A stretch of DNA of 64,000 nucleotides. Origin: Botrytis cinerea B05.10 (Eukaryota > Ascomycota > Leotiomycetes > Helotiales > Sclerotiniaceae). The stretch lies in contig NC_037316.1 in assembly GCF_000143535.2 (NCBI RefSeq), positions 1,860,001 to 1,924,000 of the forward strand. Direction: 5' to 3'. Both the position numbers and the translations under genes were made by a program. This document shows positions 1-12,821 of the stretch, piece by piece (position 1 is the stretch's first letter; each line of letters starts with the position of its first letter). The notes under the pieces are model-generated. The model ran no database searches and was not told the origin of the DNA. It saw nothing but the letters and a program-made list of their open reading frames with translations.

Positions 1-447
1 TGTTATTAAAACTATATTATAAATCTTAAAAAACTTCAAAATAAATCATAATAAGCTTAAATTCAATTAGTATTATCTTTTCTTCTATTAAAAATTACAA
101 AAAAAGGAAAATATATATTAGTTAGTAATAACTATGAACTTATTATAGTACTAGGGCACAGCTGTTCGTCGAAAACCAAAATCACATCAGAATCATATAA
201 AACTTATATAATTAGTTGATATATTTTCTAATGTTATTCTATATTTAATTCAATAAATCTTACATTAGTTTATTCTATTTCAATTTAAATTTAATAGAAA
301 TAGATCTATTTACTTTTAGGATGTTCATTGATTATAAAATCTATATAAAAAGTCAATATAAATTGAAAATCCTAAAAAATTTGAAATTCACTACTCAAAT
401 AAACGAAAACTAAAAACTTATTATTATTATTAATTGAATCTTATATA
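1..447. other. A+T-rich gene-free DNA, left edge of transposon island
   Basis: Very A+T-rich sequence (by eye about 15% G+C) with no reading frame of note. A short stretch near 150-190 has slightly higher G+C. It is presumably the remainder of an older repeat in which the element at 448 inserted, but I recognise nothing specific in it. Confidence 0.6.
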
Positions 448-1726
448 ACGTAACTTATGATGAATCGGGTCATATGGGGAACCGAGTTACAAAATTCAAT
501 TCTCTTTATATAATCTTATTCTATAAACTATATACTTATCCAATTCTAATTCTTTTTCTTCAATTTTCTTTTCTAATTTTTCAATTTAATATTTATATAA
601 TCATCTTTATAGCTTTTTCTCCTTAGGTTTTTTCTCTATCTTATATATCATTTTCAATACTTCCTTATTATTAAAAACAAACTATATTTGTAATTTGATT
701 CTTTTGTTTTTAATTCTCTTCTTTCGAACTTCAATTATTTCCTAAATATTAATAAACTATTTCCAAAATAAAATTATCTAAATATTTTGAAATTCTATAA
801 ACCTAATTATTCTTTTAATATATCAACAAATTAATAATATAAAAGGATTATTATTTATTAAAACTTTATTAAAAATCTAATTTACTTACTTTAACTCTAT
901 CCTATTTAAAAAAGAGCTCCTAAATATAAATAAGTTTAAATTTTAATTAAAAATTCTTATTTATAAAATAAAAGATTACTAAAAGAAATTAAATAATAAT
1001 AAATCAAAAGCTTTTTATAAAACAAAAAATACTAAATCAACTTTTCTCCAACCAACTTTAATATTAAAAAAATTCAATATTTTTTTTCTAATATTTTAAA
1101 AGAATTCTATTCATTCAATTCTTTGAATTTACTTTACATTAATTCAAAAATATCAATTATTCTTTAAAACATAATATCGTTTCATTAGATCATATATTAT
1201 AATATTAAATATTTAAAGCAAATAAAAATAATAAAAAGATAATATAAATAAATCAATATCCTTCTCTATATAAAAAACAATAAAGCTATTTATAATATAA
1301 CTTGAATAATTATTCATAATCAAAAATCGAAACTAATCATCTGATAGTTTTTTGAATTCTAATTTGAAACCCCTTTTTAATTATTCTAATCCATAATTAT
1401 TTGAAATTCATCTATTTATACTAATAAAGAACTATTAATTTTAAAATATACTTTTTAAAATCCATACAAAATTCATATTTTAAATCTTAAAAATGATTAT
1501 AAATAATAAAGCCTTCTCAATTATATTAATATATTCAAATACAATTATTCATTCTTACTTATTAACTATAACTTTCTGATTCGATTTTTAAATAGAATTA
1601 ATTATAATATATACATTTTGAATATTTTCAATTTCAAATCCAATTTCATTTATATTATATATGTCATCCAATTTATATTTTCGTTTAATGAGATCTATAT
1701 GAAATATATCAAATCGAGTTTGAATA

Positions 1727-3164
1727 ACATAGTTTAATACTGAGTGGGCCATATCACCGAATAGACTACTTTCACTTTAATTTACATTTTCAAATATAGA
1801 TTATTCAACAACTATTAAATCAATTGATTTAAATTATTAAGAATCTAATAATTTAGAATCTATTATATTATTTTAATAGATTCTTATATTATAATCTATC
1901 TTTTCATATTTATTATAATATCAATCAAAAAATACTTTTCTATTAGAATTTCCTTCTTTTTTATATTTATCATATTGAATTTGAATATGAATCTTTTATT
2001 AAAATAATATATCAAAGATCTATTATTCAATAAATATTCCTTTTTAACTTTGAAATATATTCAATATATATTTTAAGAAATCTATCAATTCAATTATTAT
2101 ATATCATTTAGATTATTAAAGCAATCAATATCAAATAATTAAACTAAATAATTTAAATATAATAATAAATATAAATATATGATATTATTTTTTTATAATG
2201 TATTTAAAAAGTTATATTGATTTGTAGTTTTTATTTTTACTTAATATTAATATTCAATACTCAATTTTTTTTCATTTTTAATATACTTATTAAAATATTT
2301 CAATTATTTTAAATCTGTTTTATTACTTGTTTATTTATTAAATATAAGTTTAATAATTTAATTTATAAAAAGATTAATTTTAATATATCAATTAGAAAAA
2401 TGAATTTGTTTTTGAATTATTAGAAATAAGAAAATAATTGCATTCTTTTTATTTTCATATATTATTATTATAATCCATTCTCGATTATCTAATTATATTG
2501 TTTTGCTTTTATTATTCTATTTAATATTAATTATTATTATTATTATATATATAATCTCTATTATAAACTCTACTTTTTTTGAAATTATAAAAATCTTTAT
2601 TCAAAATGTTATATTTTGTTTATATATTTGTAATTAATTGAAACTATTTTTTAAAAAGCTTAGAATCTTTATAAAAAGCTTTTTCAAAATTATAAATATA
2701 ATTAAAATACATTTTTAATTCAATTTAATATTTTATAAATTAATATATTCAAAGCTTTTCAATATATTTTATATTTTTCGATTCGAGAATATAATCTGTT
2801 TTATTTTCTATATTGTTAAATTTAAATAGAAAACCTTTCGAATTTATATTAAGAATATATTAAATAATTATTTCCTCTTTTAATTCTATAGTCTTATAAT
2901 AATTCACTTGAGTCTTTATATATAGAAGTAAATTGTTTATTCTATAATTGATTATTGTATGAGGTATATTATATAATCGAGCAATTTATTGAATGCTTAG
3001 TTTTTTGTTTCTTTGAAAAGCTTTGATAATTAAAAATTAATTTACTTTTTTATTTATAGATTTTATAATAAATGTTTAATAGAATGTATATTGAATATAA
3101 AGAATGTAAATTAAAGTGAAAGTGACTCACTCGGTGATATGACCCACTCGGTATTAAACTATAT
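1727..3164 (-). mobile_element. Fot1-like transposon relic with internal deletion, nested in 448-5510
   Basis: The left end (AGTTTAATACTGAGTGGG after TA at 1725-1726) is mirrored at the right end before TA at 3165-3166. The interior matches the better preserved copy at 38989-40841 in the same orientation: 2200-2340 corresponds to about 39880-40020, the transposase DDE region read on the minus strand. The copy is 1,438 bp against about 1,850 bp for complete relatives, so roughly 0.4 kb of the transposase is missing. Differences from the relative are mostly C to T and G to A, as expected of RIP. Confidence 0.75.
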
Positions 3165-3670
3165 TATTGTTTGGAGTTGCTTTTTTAATCTGATTAGATT
3201 TTAATTAATATAAATAATATATTTCACATTTTAAATAATGTTTTTGGAATTTATAAATTTATTTGTGGTTTGAAAATGGAATTTCTATTGAAATAGGAAT
3301 TCGGAATAATATAATCTGAATATATCGAAAACGAATTTCGTTGATTATTTCCTTTATCAATATAGATATAATAAGGAATCTAATAATAATAAATTATGAA
3401 ATCCATTATATAAGAGTGTTTTCTTTTATATTTGAAAGAATTTGAGCTATTTTGTAGAATTGAATATTTAATTTCCTTTCAGCAATTCTAATTATAAAAA
3501 TTGATTTAAGAATTCCAAAATACTTTATAACCTTTTTAATTGATTTAAATTTTTTCAATTGAAATACAATAATAGTATTTTATATCTTTTTTTCAATTTA
3601 AAAAGATGTAAAAGGTGATTCAGTATATATAACAAAATTTGTTGAGGTTTGAAATTAGTAATAAGCTAAA

Positions 3671-5464
3671 TGTTATTATAGTCAATGCAAGGTGACGACT
3701 AGTATATAATAGGATCCAGGAGAATATAAGACTTTTTATTAATCTCTTTCAATCCTTTTTGAAAGTGAAATTATATATAAAATGAAAACTCTATATTGAA
3801 TAAATAATCAACCCGATATCGGTTCTATATTGATATTCCATAATAGAGCTCTTTCTTTTAGGGTTTTCGTTTTTGAAAGTTATAAATATTATAAAAGAAT
3901 TCGAAAATTTTAAAGTTTATTCAACAAATTCCTTTTATTATATTAGTATATTTTCAAAGTCTTATTAAATTTTATAATAATAAATCTATTGCAATGTCTA
4001 TATTCTTATTTTATAAGATTCAACTTTTTTATAATTTTGAAAGTTATATTGTAATACAAAAATGCTAAAAGCTAAACTAAACCCTTTAAAATCTTTAAAA
4101 TTCGAAAATTCGGAGAATGATTATTTCCTTTCCTTTATTTTATTAATATTGATTTGCTTTTAATAAAGTAATGATTTATATTCAATAAAGCTACCTTCCC
4201 TTTTTCAACTTTTACCCCCGAAAGCTATAAGAATTTGAAAATCTGAAAGTTCGAAAATCTGAAAGCTCGAGAATCTGAAAAATCAAAAATCAACAATATC
4301 CCATTAGTATTGAACTAACCGGATATAAAAATCCCGAAAATCCTATAAAATCTTATAAAATATATAAAATCCTATAAAATCCTATAAAATTCTATAAAAT
4401 CCTATAAAATCCTATAAAGTACAGAGAATTCTATAAAATCCTATAAAGTATAAAGAATCCTATAAAATCTTATAAACTGCAGAACTCCATTAACTTTCTA
4501 TTGAATTCTTGAAATCTAAAAGAAATCCTAAAATCCTATAAAATACAAAGAATACTTGAAAGGCCTGAAATTCTATAAAATGTAGAGAATACTTGAGAGG
4601 TCTGAAATCCTATAAAATGCAAAGAATACTTAAAAGATCTGAAATCCTATAAAATGTAAAGAATATTTGAGAAGTCTGAAATCCTATAAAATAGTTTATT
4701 TGTATTCTCAAATGAATAACTCTAATATAAATATTGTTTTATTTTTTATTAAATATAAGTTATTTAATATAATATCAATTATTTGTAATTAACTTCTATT
4801 AATGAATTCTGATTGATTATATAATAGTTAGTTAGGCTCTTTCTTATATAAAAGACCTGAAATATTATATAAAAATATTATTATTTCGATAATAGAATTT
4901 AAATATATTATTAACATTTTATAAATATTATTTAAAATAAGATTCGCTTTCCAAAAAAGAAATTCTTCTCTTTAATATTTTCCTCTCCTTTTTTAACTTT
5001 TATTCAATTATTCTATTTCATTTCGAAAGGATATCAAAGATATATTATAAAAGTATTTTATAAGCATTTCTGAAAAGTTCGATTTATAAAAACTTTTTTT
5101 TTTAACATTCTTTTAATTCAATTTTATAAAAATAAAGGATATCTCAATAATCTGAATATTATCATTTGTATATTGATAATATATTATAGGTATATTATAG
5201 CCTAAAAGAGTTTTGAAGCTTTCAAAGCTTTTTTGAAATTATTTCCGAAAACTAATTGACAATTTGTTTTAAAAGGATTAAATGAAAAGAATTGTTAAAA
5301 TCAATATAAAGTAATGATTAATATATAATAGAATCCAGAAGAATATAAGACTTTTTATTGATCCCTTTCAATCCTTTTCAAAAGTGAAACTATATATGAT
5401 GTGAAAACTCTGTATCGGATAAATGATCGGCCCGATGTCGGTCCTACATCGACATTCCATAACA
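3671..5464. mobile_element. Short LTR element (about 1.8 kb) with 172-175 bp LTRs
   Basis: Two direct repeats, 3671-3845 and 5293-5464, align along their length. Each starts TGTTA and ends TAACA (TAATA in the first copy, a C to T change), the usual LTR ends. The internal 1.45 kb shows no recognisable gag or pol and contains a tandem array (4316-4694). It is therefore a non-autonomous or internally deleted LTR element. No matching 5-bp target duplication was found (CTAAA on the left, AATGT on the right), so it may have been rearranged. The right LTR ends right beside the inner edge of the outer element's terminal repeat. Confidence 0.6.
4316..4694. repeat. Tandem repeats: CCTATAAAAT array and 37-bp units
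   Basis: From 4330 to about 4470 a short unit, CCTATAAAAT with variants, is repeated about ten times. From about 4530 to 4694 a 37-bp unit (TACTTGAAAGGTCTGAAA followed by TCCTATAAAATGTAAAGAA) occurs about four times with few changes. The second unit seems to have grown out of the first, since it contains CCTATAAAAT. The array lies inside the LTR element. Confidence 0.7.
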
Positions 5465-5700
5465 AATGTAACCCGGTTTCTCATATGACCCAACTCACTA
5501 TAAGTTATATTATAAAAGAGTTCTTATATTTAAAATAAAAAAGTTTAATAGTTTTACACTTTTTATTATTAAGTAAAATTATATTCAATTGATGATAATA
5601 AAAAGATTTTAGTTTTAGATTTTTTATTATAAAGTAAAACCCTACTTCCAATCTCAATTAACTCTAATGATTTTAAATATTTATTTTATAATTATGAATA

Positions 5701-7541
5701 ACGTGGTTTATCATTGAGTAGCCTATATTATCGAGTAGCCCACTTTCACTTCAATTTATACCTATCTCTTTCAATACATATTTTATTAATAATCTATAAT
5801 AAATTCGAATAATCAAAAAGCTTATATATTCTTTATTATTGAAGCTATCTATAAAAATAAAAAATTAAATATTCGAAAGGCTATTATATTCTATATTATT
5901 TTTTATATAACTTTTTAATATAAAATGAAAGATTTATTTCTTTATATAGAAACTTAAATGAATTATTATAAAATTATAAAATTAAAAAAAGAGGTGATTA
6001 TTTAATATATATTTAATATAAATTTAAAAGAATTTCTATTTAAATTAAAGAATATAAAAGATATAATAAATAATATTCTCGAATTGAAAAATATAAAATA
6101 TATTGAAAAACTTTAGATATATTGATTTGTAAAATATCGAATTGAATTAAAGATATGTTTCAATTATATTTATAATTTTCAAAAAGCTTTTTATAAGAAT
6201 TCTAAACTTTTTAAAAAACGGTTTTGATTAATTGTAAATATATGAGTGAAATATAATATTTTAAATAAAGATTTCTATAATTTTAATAAAATAAATTTTA
6301 TAATAAAGATCATATATATAATAATAATAATAATTAATATTAAATGAAATAATAAAAGCAAAATAATATAATTAAACAATTGAAAATGAATTATAATAAT
6401 AATATATAGAAATAAAAAGAATGAAACTATTCTTTTATTTTTAATAATTTAAAAATAAATTCATTTCTTTAATTGATATATTGAAACAAATCTTTCTACA
6501 AAATAGATTATTAAATTTATATTTAATAGATAAATGAATAATAAAATAAATTTAAAATAATTAAAATAATTAAAATATTTTAATAAATATATTAAAAATC
6601 AAAAAAAGAATAAATATTAAATATTAATATTAAATAAATATAAAAACCACAAATCAATAGTTTTTCAAATATATTATAAAAAGAATAATATTATATATTT
6701 ATATTTATTACTATATTCAAATTATTTAATTTAATTATTTAATATTGATTGTTTTAATAATCTGAAATGTTTATATAATAATCAAATTAATAGATTTATT
6801 AAAATATATATTTAATATTTCAAAGATTGAATTCTTTAAAGATTTTAAAATTATATATAAAAAATCAATTACTTTTTAGAATATAAAAATAAGATTTTGA
6901 AAAATAGATTTAATCTTATTTAATTATGAAATTGTATATTCGAAATTAAATATTCGAATTTATATTTTTATCTTCTTCTTTTTCAATTTAGATTAATAAA
7001 TCTCTTAAATCTTTTATAATTCAATAAAAACTCTTTTTGAATCAATTTTAATTGAATCTTAAATAACTCATTATTAATCAAATTCTTTTATATTTACATT
7101 CAAAATTATATTAATTCTAATTAAAGATATGAAGAAATTAGCTTATAAAAATATATTTTTAAATATAGAGAATTATATATTTTGAATAATAAATGAAATA
7201 TTAAATAAATATCGATATATAAAAAAACTCAATTATATTAAGAAGAAGTGTTTATTAAATAAGAGATTTTCAATATATTATTTTAATAAGAGATTGATTT
7301 TCAAATTCAATATAATGAGTATTAAAAAAAGGAAAATTCTAATAGAAAAGTATTTTCTAATCAATATTACAATAAATATGAAAAAGTAGAATATAATATA
7401 AGAATCTATCAAAATAATATAATAAACTCTAGATTATTAAATTCTTAATAGTTTTAATTAATTGATTCAATTGTTATTGAATAATATAGATTTAAAGTGG
7501 TTGAATAGTATAAAAAGTAACGACCCGGTGATAAACCACAT
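5701..7541 (+). mobile_element. Fot1-like transposon relic, nearly full length (1,841 bp)
   Basis: Flanked by TA on both sides (5699-5700, 7542-7543). The left end starts ACGTGGTTTATCA and the right end is its inverse. Only about the first 14 bp of the two ends agree well; beyond that they resemble different sub-families. The interior around 6560-6660 is the reverse complement of the DDE region of the copy at 38989-40841, so the transposase reads on the plus strand. No ORF survives and A+T is extreme, consistent with RIP. Confidence 0.75.
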
Positions 7542-7543
7542 TA

Positions 7544-8035
7544 TACTTATTTCAATATAATTTTAATATTCATTATTAAAAAAGATTTATGGATTTTGTA
7601 GATAAGTTTAGTAAAAGATTAGATTATATAGGTAATAATGAAAATGAAGATATCATTTGGCTTTTTATTTTTTAAAAGAAAATAAAGGGAAAAGTATATA
7701 TTAAAATAATAAAAATCTATAAAAAGAGTTCCAATAAAAAGCTAGAATCTATTAAATTTATTAGAGCGATTTCTAATAATATTTTAAAGGGGTTAATTAT
7801 TAATTATATAATAAATCATAATAAAAGTTTGAGGTTTAAAGAGTCTATGAACAATGATATATTATTTAAACAAATATAGACTAATATTACAACTAATTTT
7901 AGCACTTAAGAAGAAAAAGAGAATAAAAAGAACCGGGATTTTATTGGTTATAACTTATAATTACTAATAAAAAGTATACCAATCATTTCAAAAATTTAGA
8001 TTAAAGTAGCTACTATAATCGTAATTATTTATAAG
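7544..8035. other. Unassigned A+T-rich spacer between two elements
   Basis: About 0.5 kb between the Fot1-like relic ending at 7541 and the Copia LTR starting near 8036. It has slightly higher G+C than its surroundings but no frame longer than a few dozen codons and no match to the other repeats in this window. Confidence 0.5.
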
Positions 8036-8949
8036 TGTCGTAGGTCGAAAGTATATGAGGGGTGAATATATATATAATATATATAATATAAAAGCATACT
8101 TATATGAATGACTAAAAAACTATATAAGCAATGTAACATATGATTTTGATTGAAAATTTTTTATGAGATTGACTTTCTTATTCTACAATTTAAGGGATTA
8201 GATCTCTTTTTATATTTATTCATTTAGAATCAATTTTCTTTATTCAAAATCCCTTTTCTAATCTGATTATTTTTTTAGATAAAAAATCTATTTTTCCTTT
8301 TATTTTTTTGAAATGATAATTAAATAATTAATTATTATTTTATCGATTTTATCTAATCGATTTATATAGCTTTCAATCTTTTATTATTAAATTATAATTC
8401 GAATTCATAATGAAAATTACTTTATTCTTATTTGAATATATATATATAAATTAAAAAATAATATTATAAACAATAATCTTTTTTAATATACATTATCTTT
8501 TTAATTTTATATATATATAAATAAAATAATAAAATAATAAATAAAACAATATTATATAATTTTATAAAGTTTTTGTAAAGTGATATCTATATACTATATA
8601 TATTATTTTTAAAATATTATTAATTTCATTAAAAACCTTTTTAAAAAAATAAAAAGAATATTAATTTATATATTTTAATATTAACCTTATTAAAAACCTT
8701 TTTAAATAAATAAAAAGAATATTAATTCTTATTTTTAAATATTCAATAATATTTATAATATTCAATAATTATTATAATTTTCAATTATATTAATAAATAT
8801 AAATAATTTAATTCTACTTAATAATTTAATCAATTTATTAATTAATTGATTATTAATCAAAATACAATTTAAATTAAAAGGTCCTTTATTTAAAAAATCT
8901 TTTATATAATAATATTCTTTATTTATATACTTACTTTTATTATAATATA

Positions 8950-9716
8950 TAACATTTTCAAATATAAATTTTATTACTATATTATTTATTCATGTTAAAA
9001 TTTTTTCTTAATTATATTAATTTAATTCAATTAATATTCTTTTTAAATACATAATTTCTTTGACAACTAAATTTATAGCAATTTATTTAAATTCAATTAT
9101 ATTTTAAATTATTATTAATTATAATTTAATTCTTTAACTAATTAGATTATTTCTATATATAAATATATATCCACTAATGAATTTTATAAAGCTTTTATTA
9201 TTAATATAATCAAAATTGCAAAAGCCTTTTATAAAACTATTATAATCCTTTTTATAAATTATTTTAAAACTTTTAATATCTTTTAAATACCTAAAAATTC
9301 TTTTCATTACTACTAAATATTCTTTATTAGAATTAAATATATATCTTATTAATTTTAAAATCGAAAAAACAATATCCCACTTAGTTTTTAATACTAAATA
9401 TAATAGTTTTCCTATTATTTTTTAAACTAATTTAATATCATTTAAATTCACTTTATTAAAATTTATTTTTAAATTATTTTTAACAATCATAAAAATAACT
9501 ATAGAAATACAATTTTCTAAATTTAAATCTACAAAACATTTTTCAATATATTCTTTTTAAAAAAGTTTTATAAACTCTTTATTTAAATTTATTTGAATAT
9601 CTAAATACTTTTTTATAAAATCTAAATCTTTTAGATTTAAATATTCTTTTAAATTTTCTATAAAATCTTTTATTAAAACTTCACTAAAACCTATAATAAT
9701 AATATTACCAATGAAT
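8950..9716 (-). pseudogene. Copia reverse transcriptase C-terminal part and RNase H remnant
   Basis: On the minus strand from 9716 downwards, IGNIIIIGFSEV corresponds to the catalytic VDDI...G.SE region. The two aspartates are lost by changes that mostly fit G to A. It is followed by KEYLNLKDLDFIKKYLDIQI, IGKLLYLVLKTKWDIVFSI and, towards 9200, CNFDYINNKSF for the RNase H CDADYA region. It breaks exactly at the Fot1-like insertion (9718) and continues at 12822-13467 on the other side. Confidence 0.7.
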
Positions 9717-9717
9717 A

Positions 9718-12007
9718 ACGTGATTTATCACCAAATCACCAATATCACCGGATCGCCATTTTTTATACTATTCAATTACTTCAATTTCAATACACAATAC
9801 TTCAACAAATTATTATAGAAATATTATCAAAAAAAATTCGAATCATTTTAATTATTAAAGTTATTCGAAAATTTAAAAATCTATTAATTATTAAAGTTAT
9901 AAAACTTTATATAATATTTCAATCTATATTATATAATAAAATCAATAATTGAAATAATTAAATAGAGATTTGAATAAATAATTATAATATTATAGAATTA
10001 GAAAAAGAGATAATAGTTTAATATATATTCGATATAAATTTAAAAGGATTTTTATTTAAATTAAAAAATATAAAAGATATAATAAATTATATTCTTGAAT
10101 TAAAAGGTATAAGATATATTGGGAAGCTTTGAACATATCGATTTGTAAAGCATCAAATTGAATTAAAGATATATTTTAACTATATTTATAACTTTCAAAA
10201 AGCTTTTTATAAAGATTCTAAGCTTTTTAAAGAATGATTTTGATTAATTACAAATATATAAGCGAAATATAATATTTTGGATAGAGATTTCTATAATTTT
10301 GATAAAACAAACTTTATAATAGGAATTATATATAACGTAGTTTAACACTGAGTGGCTTATATCATTGAGTGGCCTATTTCAAAATATATCAATATTAAGC
10401 TTTTTTTAATATTTATATTTTAATAATTAAATATTATTTTTATAAAAGAAAAAGATACTAAATAATAATAAAAAATTAGTTTTTTAAAAATCTAGTTTTT
10501 ATATAAATATTTCTATTATATTTTAAAAAAAATCGAAATTGTTACGATTTTTGTTACAAAAATATTATTTTAATAATAACTCATAAATCAATTTGAATTT
10601 TCCAAAGCAAATTAAATTTTTATAATATTTATATAATCAAATATTCTAATTTCAATTTTTTAAAAATTCTATCAATAAATAAAGAAAGTGTATGGTTATG
10701 TATGGACGAATTTTGTATATATTTTGAAGTGGGTTACTTGATGATATAGGCTATTTGATGTTAAACTACGTTATAATAATAATTGTTATTAATATTGAGA
10801 GATATAGTAAAAGCAAATCAATATAATTAGATAATCGAGAATAAACTACAGCAATAATATACGGAAATAAAAAGAATGAAATTATTTTTCTATTTTTAAT
10901 AATTCAAAAATAAGTTTATTTCTTTAATTGATATATTGAAATAAATCTTTCTATGGAATAAACTATTAAATTTATATCTAATAGATAAACAAATAATAAG
11001 ATGGATTTAGAATAATTGAAACATTTCAATAAATATATTAAGAATCGAAGAAAGGGTAAATATCGAATATTGGTACTGGATAGATATGAAAATCATAAAT
11101 TAATAACTTTTTAAATATATTGTAAAAAGAATAATATTATATATTTATATTTATTATTACATTCAAATCATTTAATTTAATTATTTGATATTAATTATTT
11201 TAATAATCTGAAATGTTTATATAATAATTAAATTAATAGATTTATTAAGATATATATCAAGCATATTTCGAAGATTGAATTCTTTATAGCTTTTAAAATT
11301 GTATACAAAAAATCAATCACTTTTCAGAATATAAAAGTAGAGTTTTAAAGAATAGATTTAATTCTATTTAATTCTAAAATTGTATTTTCGAAATTAGATA
11401 TTTGAATTTATATATCTATTCTCTCCTTTTTCAACCTAAATCAATAAATCTTTTAAATCTTTTATAATCCAATAAAAGCTTTTTTTCAATCAATATTAAT
11501 TAAATCTCAAATAACTTATTATTAATCAAACTCTCCTATACCTATATTCGAAATTGTATTAGTTTTAATTAAAGATATAAAGAAATTAGTTTATAAGAAT
11601 ATACTTTTAAATATAAAGAATTATATACTTTGAATAGTAAATAAAAAATTAAATAAACATTGATATATAAAAAAAACTCAATTATATTAAGGAAAAGTAT
11701 TCATTGAATAAAAGGCTTTTGATACATTATTTTAATAAAAGGTTGATATTCAAATTCAATGTGATGAATATTAAAAAGGGGGGAATTTTAATAGGGAAGT
11801 ATTTTTTGTTTAATATTATAATAAATGCAGAAAAACAAAATATAATGTAAGAATCTATCAAAATAATATAATAGATTTTAGATTATTAGATTCTTAATAA
11901 TTTTAATTAATTAATTCAATTGTTATTGAATAATATAAATTTAAAATAATTGAATAATATAAAAAGTGGTGATCCGGTGATGTTGGCGATCCGGTAATAA
12001 ACCATGT
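9718..12007 (+). mobile_element. Fot1-like transposon relic carrying a nested MITE
   Basis: Flanked by TA at 9716-9717 and 12008-12009. The ends are inverted repeats of at least 75 bp containing CATCACCGGATC. The total of 2,290 bp minus the MITE (10335-10771) and its TA duplication is about 1,851 bp, the size of the other complete copies. The interior 10980-11100 is the reverse complement of the DDE region at 38989-40841, so the transposase reads on the plus strand. It interrupts the Copia reverse transcriptase. Confidence 0.8.
10335..10771 (+). mobile_element. MITE copy 1 (437 bp), nested in a Fot1-like element
   Basis: Inverted repeats of about 50 bp beginning ACGTAGTTTAACACTGAG sit at both ends and are flanked by TA (10333-10334, 10772-10773). 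There is no coding capacity. It shares ends and interior with copies at 13470-13905 and 38422-40876. The terminal sequence resembles that of the Fot1-like elements, suggesting that their transposase mobilised it. Confidence 0.8.
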
Positions 12008-12009
12008 TA

Positions 12010-12819
12010 AGTCAACCACCTTATTTTCTGGCCACCCCTGTTTTGGGCCACCCTTTTACACCAAAAATCGCTTTTTTGGCCTATCAATATCTCACTCAAA
12101 ATTTAATATTATTATACAAAATTTAATATGATGAATCTATATATTGATATTAGTAATATACTAGATTTTTAGAATTTTAGGATTTTTCTGGATGGAGAGC
12201 TGAAGCTTCAAAATATCGATTTTTCAATTTGTATGTAAATCACATACAATTTCAAAATTCCATTTAAAACTCTTATAACTTTTTAATAAAAATTCATAAA
12301 AATAAACTGAAAATTTTTATTATATTAATAAATTATAATCAATGGAATAGATTCAAAAATATATTGAAATTTTTATTATATAAATATATATAGGGGTACT
12401 TTCGAAATTACAGGGATTAATAATCCCTGCAAAAGATTTATATCTGTAACTGTTAATTTTTTGTATATTTTTTTTGAATTTCTATATAGATATAAGATCA
12501 AAACTACTAAAAAAATGAACAGTTTATTTTTCCTTATTTTTATTGTAGTTTTATTAGAGTTCTAATTGAAATTTTGAATTTGTATGTGATTTACATACAA
12601 ATTGAAAAATCGATATTTTGAAGCTTCAGCTCTCCATCCAGAAAAATCGCAAAATTCTGAAAATTCGTAATTGAATATAAAACAATTCAAATTATACTCA
12701 TATAAAATTTTATTAAATTATATTGTGTTTTGATAGAGATATTAATAGGCCAAAAAAGCGATTTTTGGTGTAAAAGGGTGGCCCAAAACAGGGGTGGCCA
12801 GAAAGTAGGGTGGTTGACT
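12010..12819. mobile_element. Foldback element (810 bp) with arms of about 250 bp
   Basis: The ends AGTCAACCACC are exact inverses, and the outer 85 bp (12010-12095 and 12735-12819) are nearly identical inverted repeats. A second inverted pair lies further in (12181-12262 with 12567-12649), also nearly identical. The roughly 90 bp between them has diverged on the two sides. TA flanks both ends; the left TA is shared with the Fot1-like element ending at 12007. G+C-rich blocks such as GGGCCACCC are intact, so this copy is much less RIP-damaged than its surroundings. There is no ORF. A transcript would fold into a long hairpin. Confidence 0.75.
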
Positions 12820-12821
12820 TA

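Larger units (their letters stand above)
448..5510 (-). mobile_element. Fot1-sized DNA transposon relic (outer element of a nest)
   Basis: Terminal inverted repeats of about 45 bp are seen at 448-490 and, inverted, at 5466-5510. Both carry the core GGGTCATATG, and both are flanked by TA (446-447 and 5511-5512), the target of Tc1/mariner/pogo elements. Removing the two younger insertions inside it (1727-3164 and 3671-5464) leaves about 1.83 kb, the same size as the other Fot1-like copies in this window. The minus strand near 450-650 reads as a lysine/glutamate-rich segment with stops, like the tail of a pogo-type transposase (weak). It is heavily decayed with no usable ORF. The strand and family are inferred from size, target site and tail composition; the inverted repeats are directly visible. 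Confidence 0.6.
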
